Source: Pseudomonadota bacterium
GTDB lineage: Bacteria > Desulfobacterota > Desulfobulbia > Desulfobulbales > SURF-16
Length of the DNA stretch: 11,483 bases
Assembly (NCBI GenBank): GCA_030597865.1
Contig: JAUVQZ010000073.1
Span: 1-11,483, forward strand
Reading direction: 5' to 3'
The notes under the pieces were generated by a model. It ran no database searches. It saw only the letters and a list, made by a program, of their open reading frames with translations, and was not told the origin of the DNA. A program made the position numbers and the translations under genes. Every line of letters starts with the position of its first letter. Position 1 is the stretch's first letter. Below are positions 1 through 6,163 of the stretch, one piece after another.

Positions 1-167
1 GACAACCAATTGATATAATACCCAGATACAGCAGTGCATATTCTGCAATTAGTTAACATTACTAAGCTGCATAGTCAAACTTGAAACCAAAATGGGCATT
101 ATTCAAATCAACAGGCTTAAATTTAATCTCTCGCCATCAATGAATAAAACACCTCCCCTTGCCAAGG

Positions 168-185
168 GATAACATATTTGTTATC
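168..185. promoter_or_regulatory. Perfect inverted repeat at the toxin start (probable HigA operator)
   Basis: GATAACA (168-174) and TGTTATC (179-185) form perfect 7-bp arms around a 4-nt centre, ending 2 nt before the TTG start of the toxin gene. HigA-type antitoxins usually autorepress their operon by binding such palindromes, so operator function is inferred from position and symmetry. In RNA the same arms would fold next to the only Shine-Dalgarno-like stretch (AAGGG, 164-168), so the element could also restrain toxin translation. Confidence 0.6.
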
Positions 186-187
186 AT

Positions 188-529
188 TTGCCCATCAAAT
201 GGCAAATCCAATATTACAACCACAAACTCGAAAAGCAGATCCTGGATCTACCGGATGGTTTATTGGCAAGGTATTTACGACTCACAGACTTAATGCTGGA
301 GCTTGGCTCCAATCTTGGTTTGCCACATACCAAATCAATTGAAAACGGCCTTTTTGAATTACGAGTAAAAAGCAAAGAAGGAATAGCAAGGGTTTTCTTC
401 TGCACAAAAGTTGGTAAGAAAATCATAATGCTCCACTCATTTATAAAAAAATCTCAAAAAACACCCAAAAAAGAGATTAAAATAGCCAAAACAAGAATGA
501 ACGAGGTACTTGAAAATGAAACATTCTGA
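188..529 (+). CDS. higB: HigB/RelE-like toxin (phage Gp49-like, DUF891 family)
   Basis: A 113-residue basic protein of the RelE/HigB superfamily, Gp49-like branch. Members are ribosome-dependent mRNA interferases neutralised by the partner antitoxin. The family pattern is clear: ELRVKSKEGIARVFF at residues 57-71 and LHSFIKKSQKTP at 82-93, followed by a lysine-rich C-terminal helix. The start used is TTG at 188; it lacks a well-spaced Shine-Dalgarno, because AAGGG at 164-168 is about 19 nt away. An ATT at 176 would be better spaced and add four residues. The gene overlaps the next one by 14 nt, the toxin-first order typical of higBA. Base composition is AT-richer than the rest of the window, suggesting transfer. 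Family assignment is firm; toxicity itself is inferred. Confidence 0.85.
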   Translation: MPIKWQIQYYNHKLEKQILDLPDGLLARYLRLTDLMLELGSNLGLPHTKSIENGLFELRVKSKEGIARVFFCTKVGKKIIMLHSFIKKSQKTPKKEIKIAKTRMNEVLENETF

Positions 530-806
530 ATTAAGAGAAAAAGCATTAAAGAAAAAAGGAGTTAAAGTTGCATTTGATGCTTTGGAGCCTGAATTTTCCC
601 TGCTTCACGAATTGTTAAAAGCACGTCAAGCAGCAGGATTAAGCCAAGCAGAAATTGCTGAACGGATGGGAACTAAAGCACCAGCTATAACACGTCTTGA
701 ATCCTCACTAAGCAGTGGCCAACATTCACCTTCCATTGCCACCCTAAAAAAATATGCCAGTGCCGTAGGTTGCCACCTTGAAATAAAGATTGTGGCCAAC
801 AATTAA
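516..806 (+). CDS. higA: HigA-like antitoxin, XRE-family HTH regulator
   Basis: A 96-residue protein with an XRE/Cro-type helix-turn-helix in its second half: LKARQAAGLSQAEIAERMG, then TKAPAITRLESS, with the usual SPSIATLKKYASAVGCHLEI finish. It should bind and neutralise the upstream toxin and repress the operon at the palindrome 168-185. ATG 516 is chosen because GAGG at 503-506 sits 9 nt upstream; a TTG at 510 would add two residues but is too close to that site. The start lies inside the toxin gene, so translation is coupled. The stop TAA at 804-806 is followed within 8 nt by an attC-like sequence. It is convergent with the jag operon. Confidence 0.87.
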   Translation: MKHSELREKALKKKGVKVAFDALEPEFSLLHELLKARQAAGLSQAEIAERMGTKAPAITRLESSLSSGQHSPSIATLKKYASAVGCHLEIKIVANN

Positions 807-813
807 AAAAATG

Positions 814-910
814 GCCTAACAATTCGCTACCAAGCACGCTTGGTTTAATCGGCCTCGGCCAACTCAATACAACTCAAACTTACTCAGCCCAAGCAAGGCG
901 CGCGTCTTAG
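814..910 (+). other. attC-like trace and hairpin behind the antitoxin gene
   Basis: GCCTAACAATTCG at 814-826 matches the 5' end of many integron attC sites: the RYYYAAC core-site pattern (GCCTAAC, 814-820) plus the common AATTCG extension. It lies 8 nt after the antitoxin stop, where an attC belongs in a gene cassette. No clean GTTRRRY partner core is found downstream; the closest is a degenerate GCGTCTTAGC at 901-910. A perfect stem ACCAAGC/GCTTGGT (829-835 with 838-844) followed by TTTAATC lies inside and could instead act as a weak + strand terminator. Call it a possible decayed attC, not a proven one. Confidence 0.35.
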
Positions 911-923
911 CTTTGTGATGGAC

Positions 924-964
924 ATAAAAAAAGGCATAGAAACGATTCTCTCGCTCTACGCCTT
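924..964 (-). terminator. Intrinsic terminator of the rpmH-rnpA-yidD-yidC-jag operon
   Basis: Read on the - strand, AAGGCGTAGA (964-955) pairs with TCTATGCCTT (940-931) over 10 bp with one G-U pair, and the RNA continues in a U-run (932-926). It begins about 24 nt after the jag stop codon. It has no U-run on the + strand, so it serves the jag side only. Confidence 0.85.
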
Positions 965-987
965 AAAACTCTTGGGATACGATCTCA

Positions 988-1863
988 CTATTTACGGGAG
1001 GAACGGGAGCGATTTCCGCGCTTGCGTCCCCCTGAGCGCCGGCGCTGGGTGCCCGGTTTATAGATCAGAATCTTTTTAAACAGGCCGCTGCCCACGCTGC
1101 GGCTGCGGATCGTGGTGTCATCCTGGAGCATCATATGGACGATGCGCCGCTCCGTGGGATTCAAGGGAGGAATGGTGCGGGTCACATTCTTCTCCTTCAC
1201 CTCCGTGGCCAGGCGCAGGGCAAGCTCCTGGAGCTCGGCCTGCCTCCTTGCCCGAAAACCACCGGCATCAACCACAAACATGGCGCGTTCCGGCAGCTTG
1301 TCGCTGCTCATCTTGCGCAGCAGATACTGCAAGCCGTCCAGGGCCTGGCCATCACGTTCCTGGAGGGCCTCAACATGCTCACCAGTGATCTCCAGGATGG
1401 TCTTACCGTTTTCTTCGCCAACAACTACCTCAGACTCCATGCCCATGAGGGAAAGCATCTTGCCAAGCTCTGCTGTGAGTTGGCCATGATATTCGAGGGG
1501 AACAGGGGAAGGTTCCACCCTTGGCCGCCGGGGTTTACGAATCTCCTCCCTGGCGTTTTCATTTTCAATGGTATCCGGGGCGGCCATCTCCTGGTCGGGC
1601 TTGGCAGCCGCCTTTTCCTTTGGCTTGGCCTTGGCGGGCTTCTTCTTGGCAACCGTGCCCTGGTCCTCCTCAGCGCCGGCTATATCACCACCTTTCAAAC
1701 AGGCGCGCACCGCAGACTGGCGGCGCAGGAGGCCAAAAATCCCTGTGGAACCAGTGGACACCACGTCAATTTCAAGGGCATCACGATCAACGCCAAACCT
1801 TTTACAGGCGGCCTTGACCGCCTCGTCAATATCACGGCCTTTAAATTCCAACTTTACTGCCAT
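988..1863 (-). CDS. jag: Jag/KhpB-type RNA-binding protein (Jag-N, KH, R3H)
   Basis: A 291-residue protein of the Jag (SpoIIIJ-associated; KhpB/EloR in Gram-positives) family. In Gram-positives these cytoplasmic RNA-binding proteins act with KhpA in envelope and division control; the role in other phyla is less clear. Domain order: Jag-N at 1-50 (with GSTGIFGLLRR), a low-complexity Ala/Lys/Pro/Glu linker at about 60-120, a KH-II-like domain at about 122-200, and an R3H domain at about 205-268 with R239-x3-H243 and the LNPTERR stretch. The C-terminus (272-291) is an Arg/Gly/Ser-rich basic tail. The KH loop that is usually GxxG reads ERDG (169-172), so its first glycine is missing. AAGGAG sits 5 nt before the ATG. 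It follows yidC by about 65 bp, the classical yidC-jag pairing. Confidence 0.93.
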   Translation of the reverse strand: MAVKLEFKGRDIDEAVKAACKRFGVDRDALEIDVVSTGSTGIFGLLRRQSAVRACLKGGDIAGAEEDQGTVAKKKPAKAKPKEKAAAKPDQEMAAPDTIENENAREEIRKPRRPRVEPSPVPLEYHGQLTAELGKMLSLMGMESEVVVGEENGKTILEITGEHVEALQERDGQALDGLQYLLRKMSSDKLPERAMFVVDAGGFRARRQAELQELALRLATEVKEKNVTRTIPPLNPTERRIVHMMLQDDTTIRSRSVGSGLFKKILIYKPGTQRRRSGGRKRGNRSRSSRK

Positions 1864-1928
1864 CTCATCTCCTTGACATCACAGGTAGATCAAGCTTCAT
1901 TTCGAGCATTTTGTTGAACCCAGAAAAT

Positions 1929-3587
1929 CTATACATCCGGCGACTTGTTAATGGCGTATTGCTGGGCAACAGAGAGCAGGTTGTTGATGAACCAGTAGAG
2001 CACCAGGCCGGAGGCAAAATTAATGAACATAAAGGTAAAAACAATGGGCAGAAACATCATCATCCGGGCCATCATTGGATCACCCTGGACCGGGGTCATC
2101 TTCTGTTGCAGGAACATGGAAGCCCCCATGAACAGGGTCAGCACCGGCAGACCGCCGAGGTAGGGAATATCAAAGCCGATATAGAGACGGTCAGGGGCGG
2201 AGAGATCGGTGACCCAGCCGAAAAACGGGGCATGGCGCAGCTCAATGGTCTCCATGAGCAAGCGGTACAGGGCAAAAAAGACCGGAATCTGCAGGAGCAT
2301 GGGCATGCAGCCCCCCAGCGGACTGACCTTATAGGTCTTATAGAGCTGCATCATCTCCTTATTCATGCGATCACGGTCATTGCCGTATTTCTCACGAATC
2401 TGGGTCATCTTAGGCTGCAGCTTCTGCATGGTCTTCATGGACTTCATGCCCTTAAACGAGATGGGCCAGAAGATGAGCTTGATGATGATGGTCACCAGGA
2501 TGATACCCACACCGTAATTTTGAATATAGCCGTACAGATAGTTGAGCAGAAAGAGCATGGGTTTGGCCAGAAAATCAAACCAACCGAAATTAACCGCCTT
2601 GTTGAGGTTATGACCAACATCCTTGAGGATTTTCAGCTTCTTGGGGCCGAAATAGACCTTGTAGCTGTATGTCATGTCAGCGCCGGGGGTAATGGCCACC
2701 ACCCCGCTACTCAAGGTTGAAGAGACCTTCCGGTCGCCAAGCAGGTCAAAACGTACCGTATGATTGCCTCCGGCAGGAATAACCGCTGCCATGAAATAGA
2801 TGCCCTCATAGGCAATCCACTCCAGATTACCGCTGCGCTCCTGGGCGCCGTCTTCCAGGTCACCCTCCTTGATTTCTTCAAGGACATTGTTCTGAAAGAG
2901 GGCAGGACCGGTGAAGATAAAGCGATCATTATCGTTCTTACTAAAAGGCTCATTGACCAGGCGCAGATAGCCGCCCCCCTGGACCTGGTGCTCCGGGGAA
3001 CCGTTAACAACTGAGATATCAAGACCAATCTCATAGGAATCATCAGAAAAGGTCATGACCCGGCTAATGACCACCCCAGAGGGCAGCACAGTACGCATGG
3101 TCAGGGTTGCACTCTCGCCAGTGCGCACCATAAGTTCGCTCTGGTCCGCCTTATAGACTGGAACAACAGCGGTGGCAGGCTCGTTACCCCAGGAAAAATA
3201 AAGGGGGAGCTCGTTGAAGCTCTGCTGCTTATTAAGCTCCTTGAAGCCACTTTCCGGATCAAGCTGTTCGTTGTATTTTTTCAGCTTGAAACTCTTCACA
3301 CCACCGCCGTTTTCCGAGATCACCGCCTGATAAAGACTGGTTTCCACATAGATATCGCGGCCCTGGCGGCCTGGAGTTACGGTAACAGCAGGGGCAGAAA
3401 AAGGCGCCTGGATAGCGGAGGTTGCCGGTCCAGGGACAGACGGGCCATTGGGGAGCATCTGGGCTGTTTGCCGTGCAGCACCTTGGCCGCCGGTTGGTGG
3501 CACCGGGCTGGGAATGAAAAAATAATTATAACCGAGGAGAATGGCGAGGGATAAAACAACTGCCAGCAATACTCTTTGATTGTCCAT
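1929..3587 (-). CDS. yidC: Membrane protein insertase YidC
   Basis: YidC inserts and folds inner-membrane proteins, alone or with SecYEG. The protein is 552 residues from ATG 3587, which begins MDNQRVLL, the usual YidC N-terminus; AGGA lies 10 nt upstream. An in-frame ATG at 3611 would add eight residues but has no ribosome site. Layout: TM1 at about 6-24, a Pro/Ala-rich linker, the large periplasmic P1 beta domain typical of Gram-negative YidC (about 65-320), then the conserved five-helix core. The cytoplasmic C1 hairpin follows TM2 (charged stretch with KYGNDRDR), and SPLGGCMPMLLQIPVFFALY is the family signature. The hydrophilic-groove residue that is Arg366 in E. coli is Lys370 here, so the charge is kept. 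It sits between yidD and jag in one operon. Confidence 0.97.
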   Translation of the reverse strand: MDNQRVLLAVVLSLAILLGYNYFFIPSPVPPTGGQGAARQTAQMLPNGPSVPGPATSAIQAPFSAPAVTVTPGRQGRDIYVETSLYQAVISENGGGVKSFKLKKYNEQLDPESGFKELNKQQSFNELPLYFSWGNEPATAVVPVYKADQSELMVRTGESATLTMRTVLPSGVVISRVMTFSDDSYEIGLDISVVNGSPEHQVQGGGYLRLVNEPFSKNDNDRFIFTGPALFQNNVLEEIKEGDLEDGAQERSGNLEWIAYEGIYFMAAVIPAGGNHTVRFDLLGDRKVSSTLSSGVVAITPGADMTYSYKVYFGPKKLKILKDVGHNLNKAVNFGWFDFLAKPMLFLLNYLYGYIQNYGVGIILVTIIIKLIFWPISFKGMKSMKTMQKLQPKMTQIREKYGNDRDRMNKEMMQLYKTYKVSPLGGCMPMLLQIPVFFALYRLLMETIELRHAPFFGWVTDLSAPDRLYIGFDIPYLGGLPVLTLFMGASMFLQQKMTPVQGDPMMARMMMFLPIVFTFMFINFASGLVLYWFINNLLSVAQQYAINKSPDV

Positions 3588-3604
3588 GACACACAGATCC
3601 TTTT

Positions 3605-3620
3605 GCACCATTAGTGGTGC
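3605..3620 (-). other. Short hairpin in the yidD-yidC spacer
   Basis: GCACCA and TGGTGC form a perfect 6-bp stem with a 4-nt loop, ending 2 nt before the AAAGGA ribosome-binding region of yidC on the - strand. There is no U-run, so it is not a terminator. It could protect or process the mRNA between the two genes; the role is inferred from position only. Confidence 0.3.
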
Positions 3621-3637
3621 TCGAAAATGTCAACCCG

Positions 3638-3847
3638 CTACTTCACAGGGTCATAACCACCCTTGCAGAACGGGTGACAGCGCAGAATACGGCGCAGGGC
3701 AATAAAACTACCCCGTACTGCACCGTACTGATCAATGGCCTGGACAGCATACTGGGAACAGGTGGGAATAAAACGACAGGTGGGAGGGAAATAGGGGGAA
3801 ATGGCGACTTGATAAAAACGGATTATCCCCAAGAAGATCTTCTTCAC
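3638..3847 (-). CDS. yidD: Membrane protein insertion efficiency factor YidD
   Basis: A 69-residue member of the YidD (DUF37) family, a small membrane-associated protein thought to help YidC-dependent insertion. The signature is complete: amphipathic N-terminus KKIFLGIIRFYQVAISP, then CRFIPTCSQYA (24-34), and RCHPFCKGGYDP (56-67), with the four cysteines 24, 30, 57 and 61. The start is GTG at 3847; GTGA overlaps the rnpA stop by 4 nt, so translation is coupled to rnpA. The rpmH-rnpA-yidD-yidC order is the standard one across many bacteria, which supports the assignment. Confidence 0.95.
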   Translation of the reverse strand: MKKIFLGIIRFYQVAISPYFPPTCRFIPTCSQYAVQAIDQYGAVRGSFIALRRILRCHPFCKGGYDPVK

Positions 3848-4203
3848 CGCTCTCTCCGCTTGTCACTTTGGAAAGAGGCGTTCACCGCCTGGGTGACAGC
3901 TGCGGAGACCTCAAGGGGATTTTTGAATGTGCACCCTTTACGAACGGCAAAGACGATATCCTTGGCGGGCGGTAAAAAATCGCGGTTTACCCGAAAAAAC
4001 TCCCGGATGATCCTCTTCATACGGTTGCGCAAAACCGCCTTTTTCACACCATGGATACTTATCCCAAGCCGATTGAAGTCCTGGCCATTTTCGATAAAGA
4101 TCAGGCTGAAATGACTTCCCCGCACCCTTCTTCCCTGTCGATATACGACGTTATACTGTTCAGGCTTTCTGAGGAGGGCAGTTTTCGGGAGTTTAAAGCC
4201 CAT
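3844..4203 (-). CDS. rnpA: Ribonuclease P protein component
   Basis: The protein subunit of RNase P, which binds the catalytic RNA and helps it cut the 5' leaders from precursor tRNAs. It has 119 residues, normal for the family. The N-terminus (KLPKTALLRKPEQYNVVYRQG) is the usual substrate-cleft segment and the RNR motif R59-N60-R61 begins the basic helix RNRMKRIIREFFR (59-71) that contacts the RNA. The start ATG 4203 has only a weak GGGA upstream, so some coupling to rpmH 51 nt upstream is possible. Its stop overlaps the GTG of yidD. Confidence 0.96.
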   Translation of the reverse strand: MGFKLPKTALLRKPEQYNVVYRQGRRVRGSHFSLIFIENGQDFNRLGISIHGVKKAVLRNRMKRIIREFFRVNRDFLPPAKDIVFAVRKGCTFKNPLEVSAAVTQAVNASFQSDKRRER

Positions 4204-4254
4204 AGTAACGTCCCAGGGTCAACCTTGAAAATGGCCACCCCTCAAAAATCGTAC

Positions 4255-4398
4255 TTAGTGGGAGGCTGAGAGAAGCTTACGGCCCTTGGCACGACGGGCG
4301 TTAATGATGTTACGGCCAGCCTTGGTGCTCATTCTCAGGCGAAAACCATGGGTACGGGCCCGCTTCAGGTTGGATGGTTGAAAGGTACGTTTACTCAT
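4255..4398 (-). CDS. rpmH: 50S ribosomal protein L34 (bL34)
   Basis: A 47-residue, strongly basic protein of the large ribosomal subunit. It begins MSKRTFQPSNLKRARTHGFR and continues through LRMSTKAGRNIINARRAKGR, the complete bL34 consensus, and ends KLLSASH, a slightly long C-terminus compared with the 44-46 residues common in the family. GAGGAA lies about 8 nt before the ATG. It is the first gene of the operon and lies directly upstream of rnpA, the near-universal arrangement. The reading frame was found by translating the - strand by hand. Confidence 0.96.
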   Translation of the reverse strand: MSKRTFQPSNLKRARTHGFRLRMSTKAGRNIINARRAKGRKLLSASH

Positions 4399-4547
4399 TG
4401 TTATTTCCTCATGGCACATGGGCCAGACAGCAGACTGGCAACTATTAAAAAAAGCGGGATATCAGACAGATAACAGCAAGACCAAAGGGGCTGTTGACGA
4501 AAAAGGTACTGTCTTCCCACTGACGGTAGCTCCAAAGGGGCATATAG

Positions 4548-4575
4548 AACATATCACAAGGCAAGTGTCTAGCAA
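4548..4575 (-). promoter_or_regulatory. Possible sigma-70 promoter for rpmH
   Basis: On the - strand TTGCTA (4575-4570) and TATGTT (4553-4548) are 16 nt apart, each matching four of six consensus bases. This would give an rpmH leader of roughly 140 nt. It is the best match seen in the spacer but is weak, and the leader holds no recognised RNA element. Confidence 0.25.
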
Positions 4576-4626
4576 AATTTCACCCCTGCCCAGGGACAGC
4601 TATATGCCTCGCCGCTACAGGATTTA

Positions 4627-4810
4627 GGGGTACGGATTGCTCAAAACACCGTTCGTTGAGCCTGTCGAAACGCCTTCGCCAAAGTCCGGGCATGGGTTAT
4701 GTAGCTGCCCTTCGACAAGCTCAGGGGACGGGTAGTAGCAACCTCGCCCAACAGGCCCGGGGTACGGATTGTTCAAAACACCGTCCGTTGAGCCTGCGGT
4801 GCCCTGAGTA
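4627..4810. repeat. REP-like palindromic repeat cluster, copy A
   Basis: Two 38-bp direct repeats (4627-4664 and 4759-4796, two mismatches) start 132 bp apart, each ending in CGTTGAGCCTG. Between them, 4708-4726 is CCCTTCGACAAGCTCAGGG, a palindromic-repeat unit of the TTCGACA/TGAGC type dispersed in many bacterial genomes. A 25-bp stretch at 4785-4809 recurs exactly, inverted, at 8197-8221, and the 13-mer at 4664-4676 recurs inverted at 8174-8186. The cluster fills the spacer between the rpmH leader and the cyd terminator. No RAYT transposase is present in the window. Confidence 0.8.
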
Positions 4811-4853
4811 TTCAGCCGCCTAAGCAATATGTGGCGGCCCGGCTCCCCTCCAC

Positions 4854-4885
4854 AAAAAAGCCCCTGCCCAAAAAGCGGCAGGGGC
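4854..4885 (-). terminator. Intrinsic terminator of the cyd operon
   Basis: Read on the - strand, GCCCCTGCC (4885-4877) pairs perfectly with GGCAGGGGC (4868-4860) over 9 GC-rich bp with an 8-nt loop, followed by six U (4859-4854). It lies about 30 nt after the stop of the 31-aa ORF that follows cydB, which places that ORF inside the transcript. Confidence 0.92.
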
Positions 4886-4914
4886 GGGGTAAGGCGCAGC
4901 AAAAAAAGAACGGC

Positions 4915-5010
4915 CTACAGCAAATCAAATTTCTTCAAAGCGAATTTCGCGCCCTGCAGGGAAACAACCACCAGGGCCATCCAGCTCAACACAAGAATTG
5001 CATTCATCAT
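4915..5010 (-). CDS. Candidate CydX/CydS-like single-helix cytochrome bd subunit (31 aa)
   Basis: An ORF too short for routine gene finders: 31 residues starting MMNAILVLSWMALVV. One hydrophobic helix (about residues 4-18) is followed by a cationic tail with KFALKK and a final FDLL, predicting a single membrane span with the C-terminus inside. It begins 12 nt after the cydB stop, and its Shine-Dalgarno AGGGAG overlaps that stop codon with good spacing; the operon terminator follows it. Cytochrome bd enzymes of other groups have a third subunit of this size and shape (CydX in Proteobacteria, CydS in Geobacillus), but no direct sequence match to those is visible. The ORF and membrane helix are seen; subunit function is inferred from context. 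An alternative start is the second ATG at 5007. Confidence 0.72.
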   Translation of the reverse strand: MMNAILVLSWMALVVVSLQGAKFALKKFDLL

Positions 5011-5022
5011 AATCACATCTCC

Positions 5023-6162
5023 CTAATACATTTCATGGGAATTCTCACCCTCAGTCAACTCCTTTGCCGTCAGTTTCTTGCTATCCATCAGTCTCCAGAC
5101 ATAGGCCACATAGGCCAAGACAAAGGGGATCCCCAAGGCAACATAGGTCATGACCGTCAGGGTATACTTGCTGCTTGAGGCGTTATAGATGGTCAGGCTC
5201 GACTGGAGATCGGCATAGGACGGATAGAAAGCCGTATTATTATAGCCGGCGGTCAAAAAGATGGCCAGGGCCGTGAGCACCGTGCCCAATCCGGCGAACC
5301 AGATACCCTTTTCAGAACCCTTAAAACAGGTGACAACCACACCGTAGATCACCAGGCCCAGACCGGTTAACAAAAAGACGAGCAGCAACGGCATGGCCAG
5401 CAGATTATTAAGATACTTGCCCTTTTCCATGAAGACCTCCATAGTCTCAGGGTTCACGGCAAACCCTTCCATGGTCACCAGGCTGATCAACACAAAGAAG
5501 AGAAAGGGCAGCGTCCAGAGGAAATTAATCAGCACAGACCGGCGGCTCCGGGCGTTTAAGGCCCCATGATCAATATTGTTCAAGAGATACATACCAGCCA
5601 GGGTCCGCCCTAAGAAAATCAGAAAGAGACCAAAGGCCAGGTTAAACATGTTGGTGGCGGCCTCAAGACCCCGTATCGAATTCTGCCAGGTTACCTGATT
5701 ATACTCATTAAGGGCAAAGGCGGCGCCGCTGAAAAAGGTGCCCACCACCACACCAATGAGGAGCACCCCCACTGTGCCGTTGATAAAGAGAAAAAATTCG
5801 TAGGCCCAGGAGCCTAAGAAATTGTCGGGTTTTTTACGGTACTCATAGGATACGGCCTGGATAATAAAGGTGAAGAGAATCAACATCCATACCCAGTAGG
5901 CGCCACCAAAGCTTGTTGCATAAAACTTCGGAAAGGCGGCAAAAAGGGCACCGCCAAAGAGCACCAGGGTGGTAAAGGTCATCTCCCATTTGCGGCCCAG
6001 GGAGTTGATCATCAAGGACTTTTCCTCCTCATTATGGGCCAGGGTAAAGAGCATGCTCTGGCCGCCCTGGACAAAGAGAAGAAAGACAAAGAGAGAACCA
6101 ACAACGGAGACGATAAGCCACCAGATCTGCTGCAAGGTCGAGTAGTCTAAATTTCCAATCAT
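5023..6162 (-). CDS. cydB: Cytochrome bd quinol oxidase subunit II
   Basis: Subunit II of the cytochrome bd oxidase, a hydrophobic partner of CydA needed for assembly of the heme-bearing complex that reduces oxygen to water with electrons from quinol. The length of 379 residues equals that of E. coli CydB. It has about eight to nine membrane spans, starting with YSTLQQIWWLIVSVVGSLFV, a QGGQSMLF stretch after the first helix, and a central FGLFLIFLGRTLAGMYLLNNI segment typical of the family. The start ATG 6162 lies one base beyond the cydA stop, with GGAGGAG embedded in the last codons of cydA, so translation is tightly coupled. It ends in a polar tail (ELTEGENSHEMY) and is followed by the 31-aa ORF. 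Confidence 0.97.
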   Translation of the reverse strand: MIGNLDYSTLQQIWWLIVSVVGSLFVFLLFVQGGQSMLFTLAHNEEEKSLMINSLGRKWEMTFTTLVLFGGALFAAFPKFYATSFGGAYWVWMLILFTFIIQAVSYEYRKKPDNFLGSWAYEFFLFINGTVGVLLIGVVVGTFFSGAAFALNEYNQVTWQNSIRGLEAATNMFNLAFGLFLIFLGRTLAGMYLLNNIDHGALNARSRRSVLINFLWTLPFLFFVLISLVTMEGFAVNPETMEVFMEKGKYLNNLLAMPLLLVFLLTGLGLVIYGVVVTCFKGSEKGIWFAGLGTVLTALAIFLTAGYNNTAFYPSYADLQSSLTIYNASSSKYTLTVMTYVALGIPFVLAYVAYVWRLMDSKKLTAKELTEGENSHEMY

Positions 6163-6163
6163 C

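Noticed and set aside
1..187. Partial gene at the left edge
   Set aside because: All frames carry early stops; only a TATAAT-like hexamer at 14-19 without a visible -35 box was noticed.
1135..1917. Open frame on the + strand opposite jag
   Set aside because: Antisense to a conserved gene, no ribosome site and no recognisable family.
1911..2720. Open frame of 269 codons on the + strand opposite the yidC core
   Set aside because: His/Gln-rich shadow of the conserved yidC C-terminal half.
4418..4627. Small + strand ORF opposite the rpmH leader
   Set aside because: No ribosome site, no known family, and it runs into the repeat cluster; it overlaps the probable rpmH promoter.
4624..4902. 92-codon - strand ORF through the repeats
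   Set aside because: Its peptide (PELVEG and similar pieces) is the usual translation of REP-like palindromes, and it crosses the cyd terminator.
4399..5022. Chromosome origin next to rpmH
   Set aside because: No DnaA-box consensus (TTATCCACA or its complement) and no dnaA or dnaN gene were seen; the spacer is filled by repeats and the cyd 3' end.
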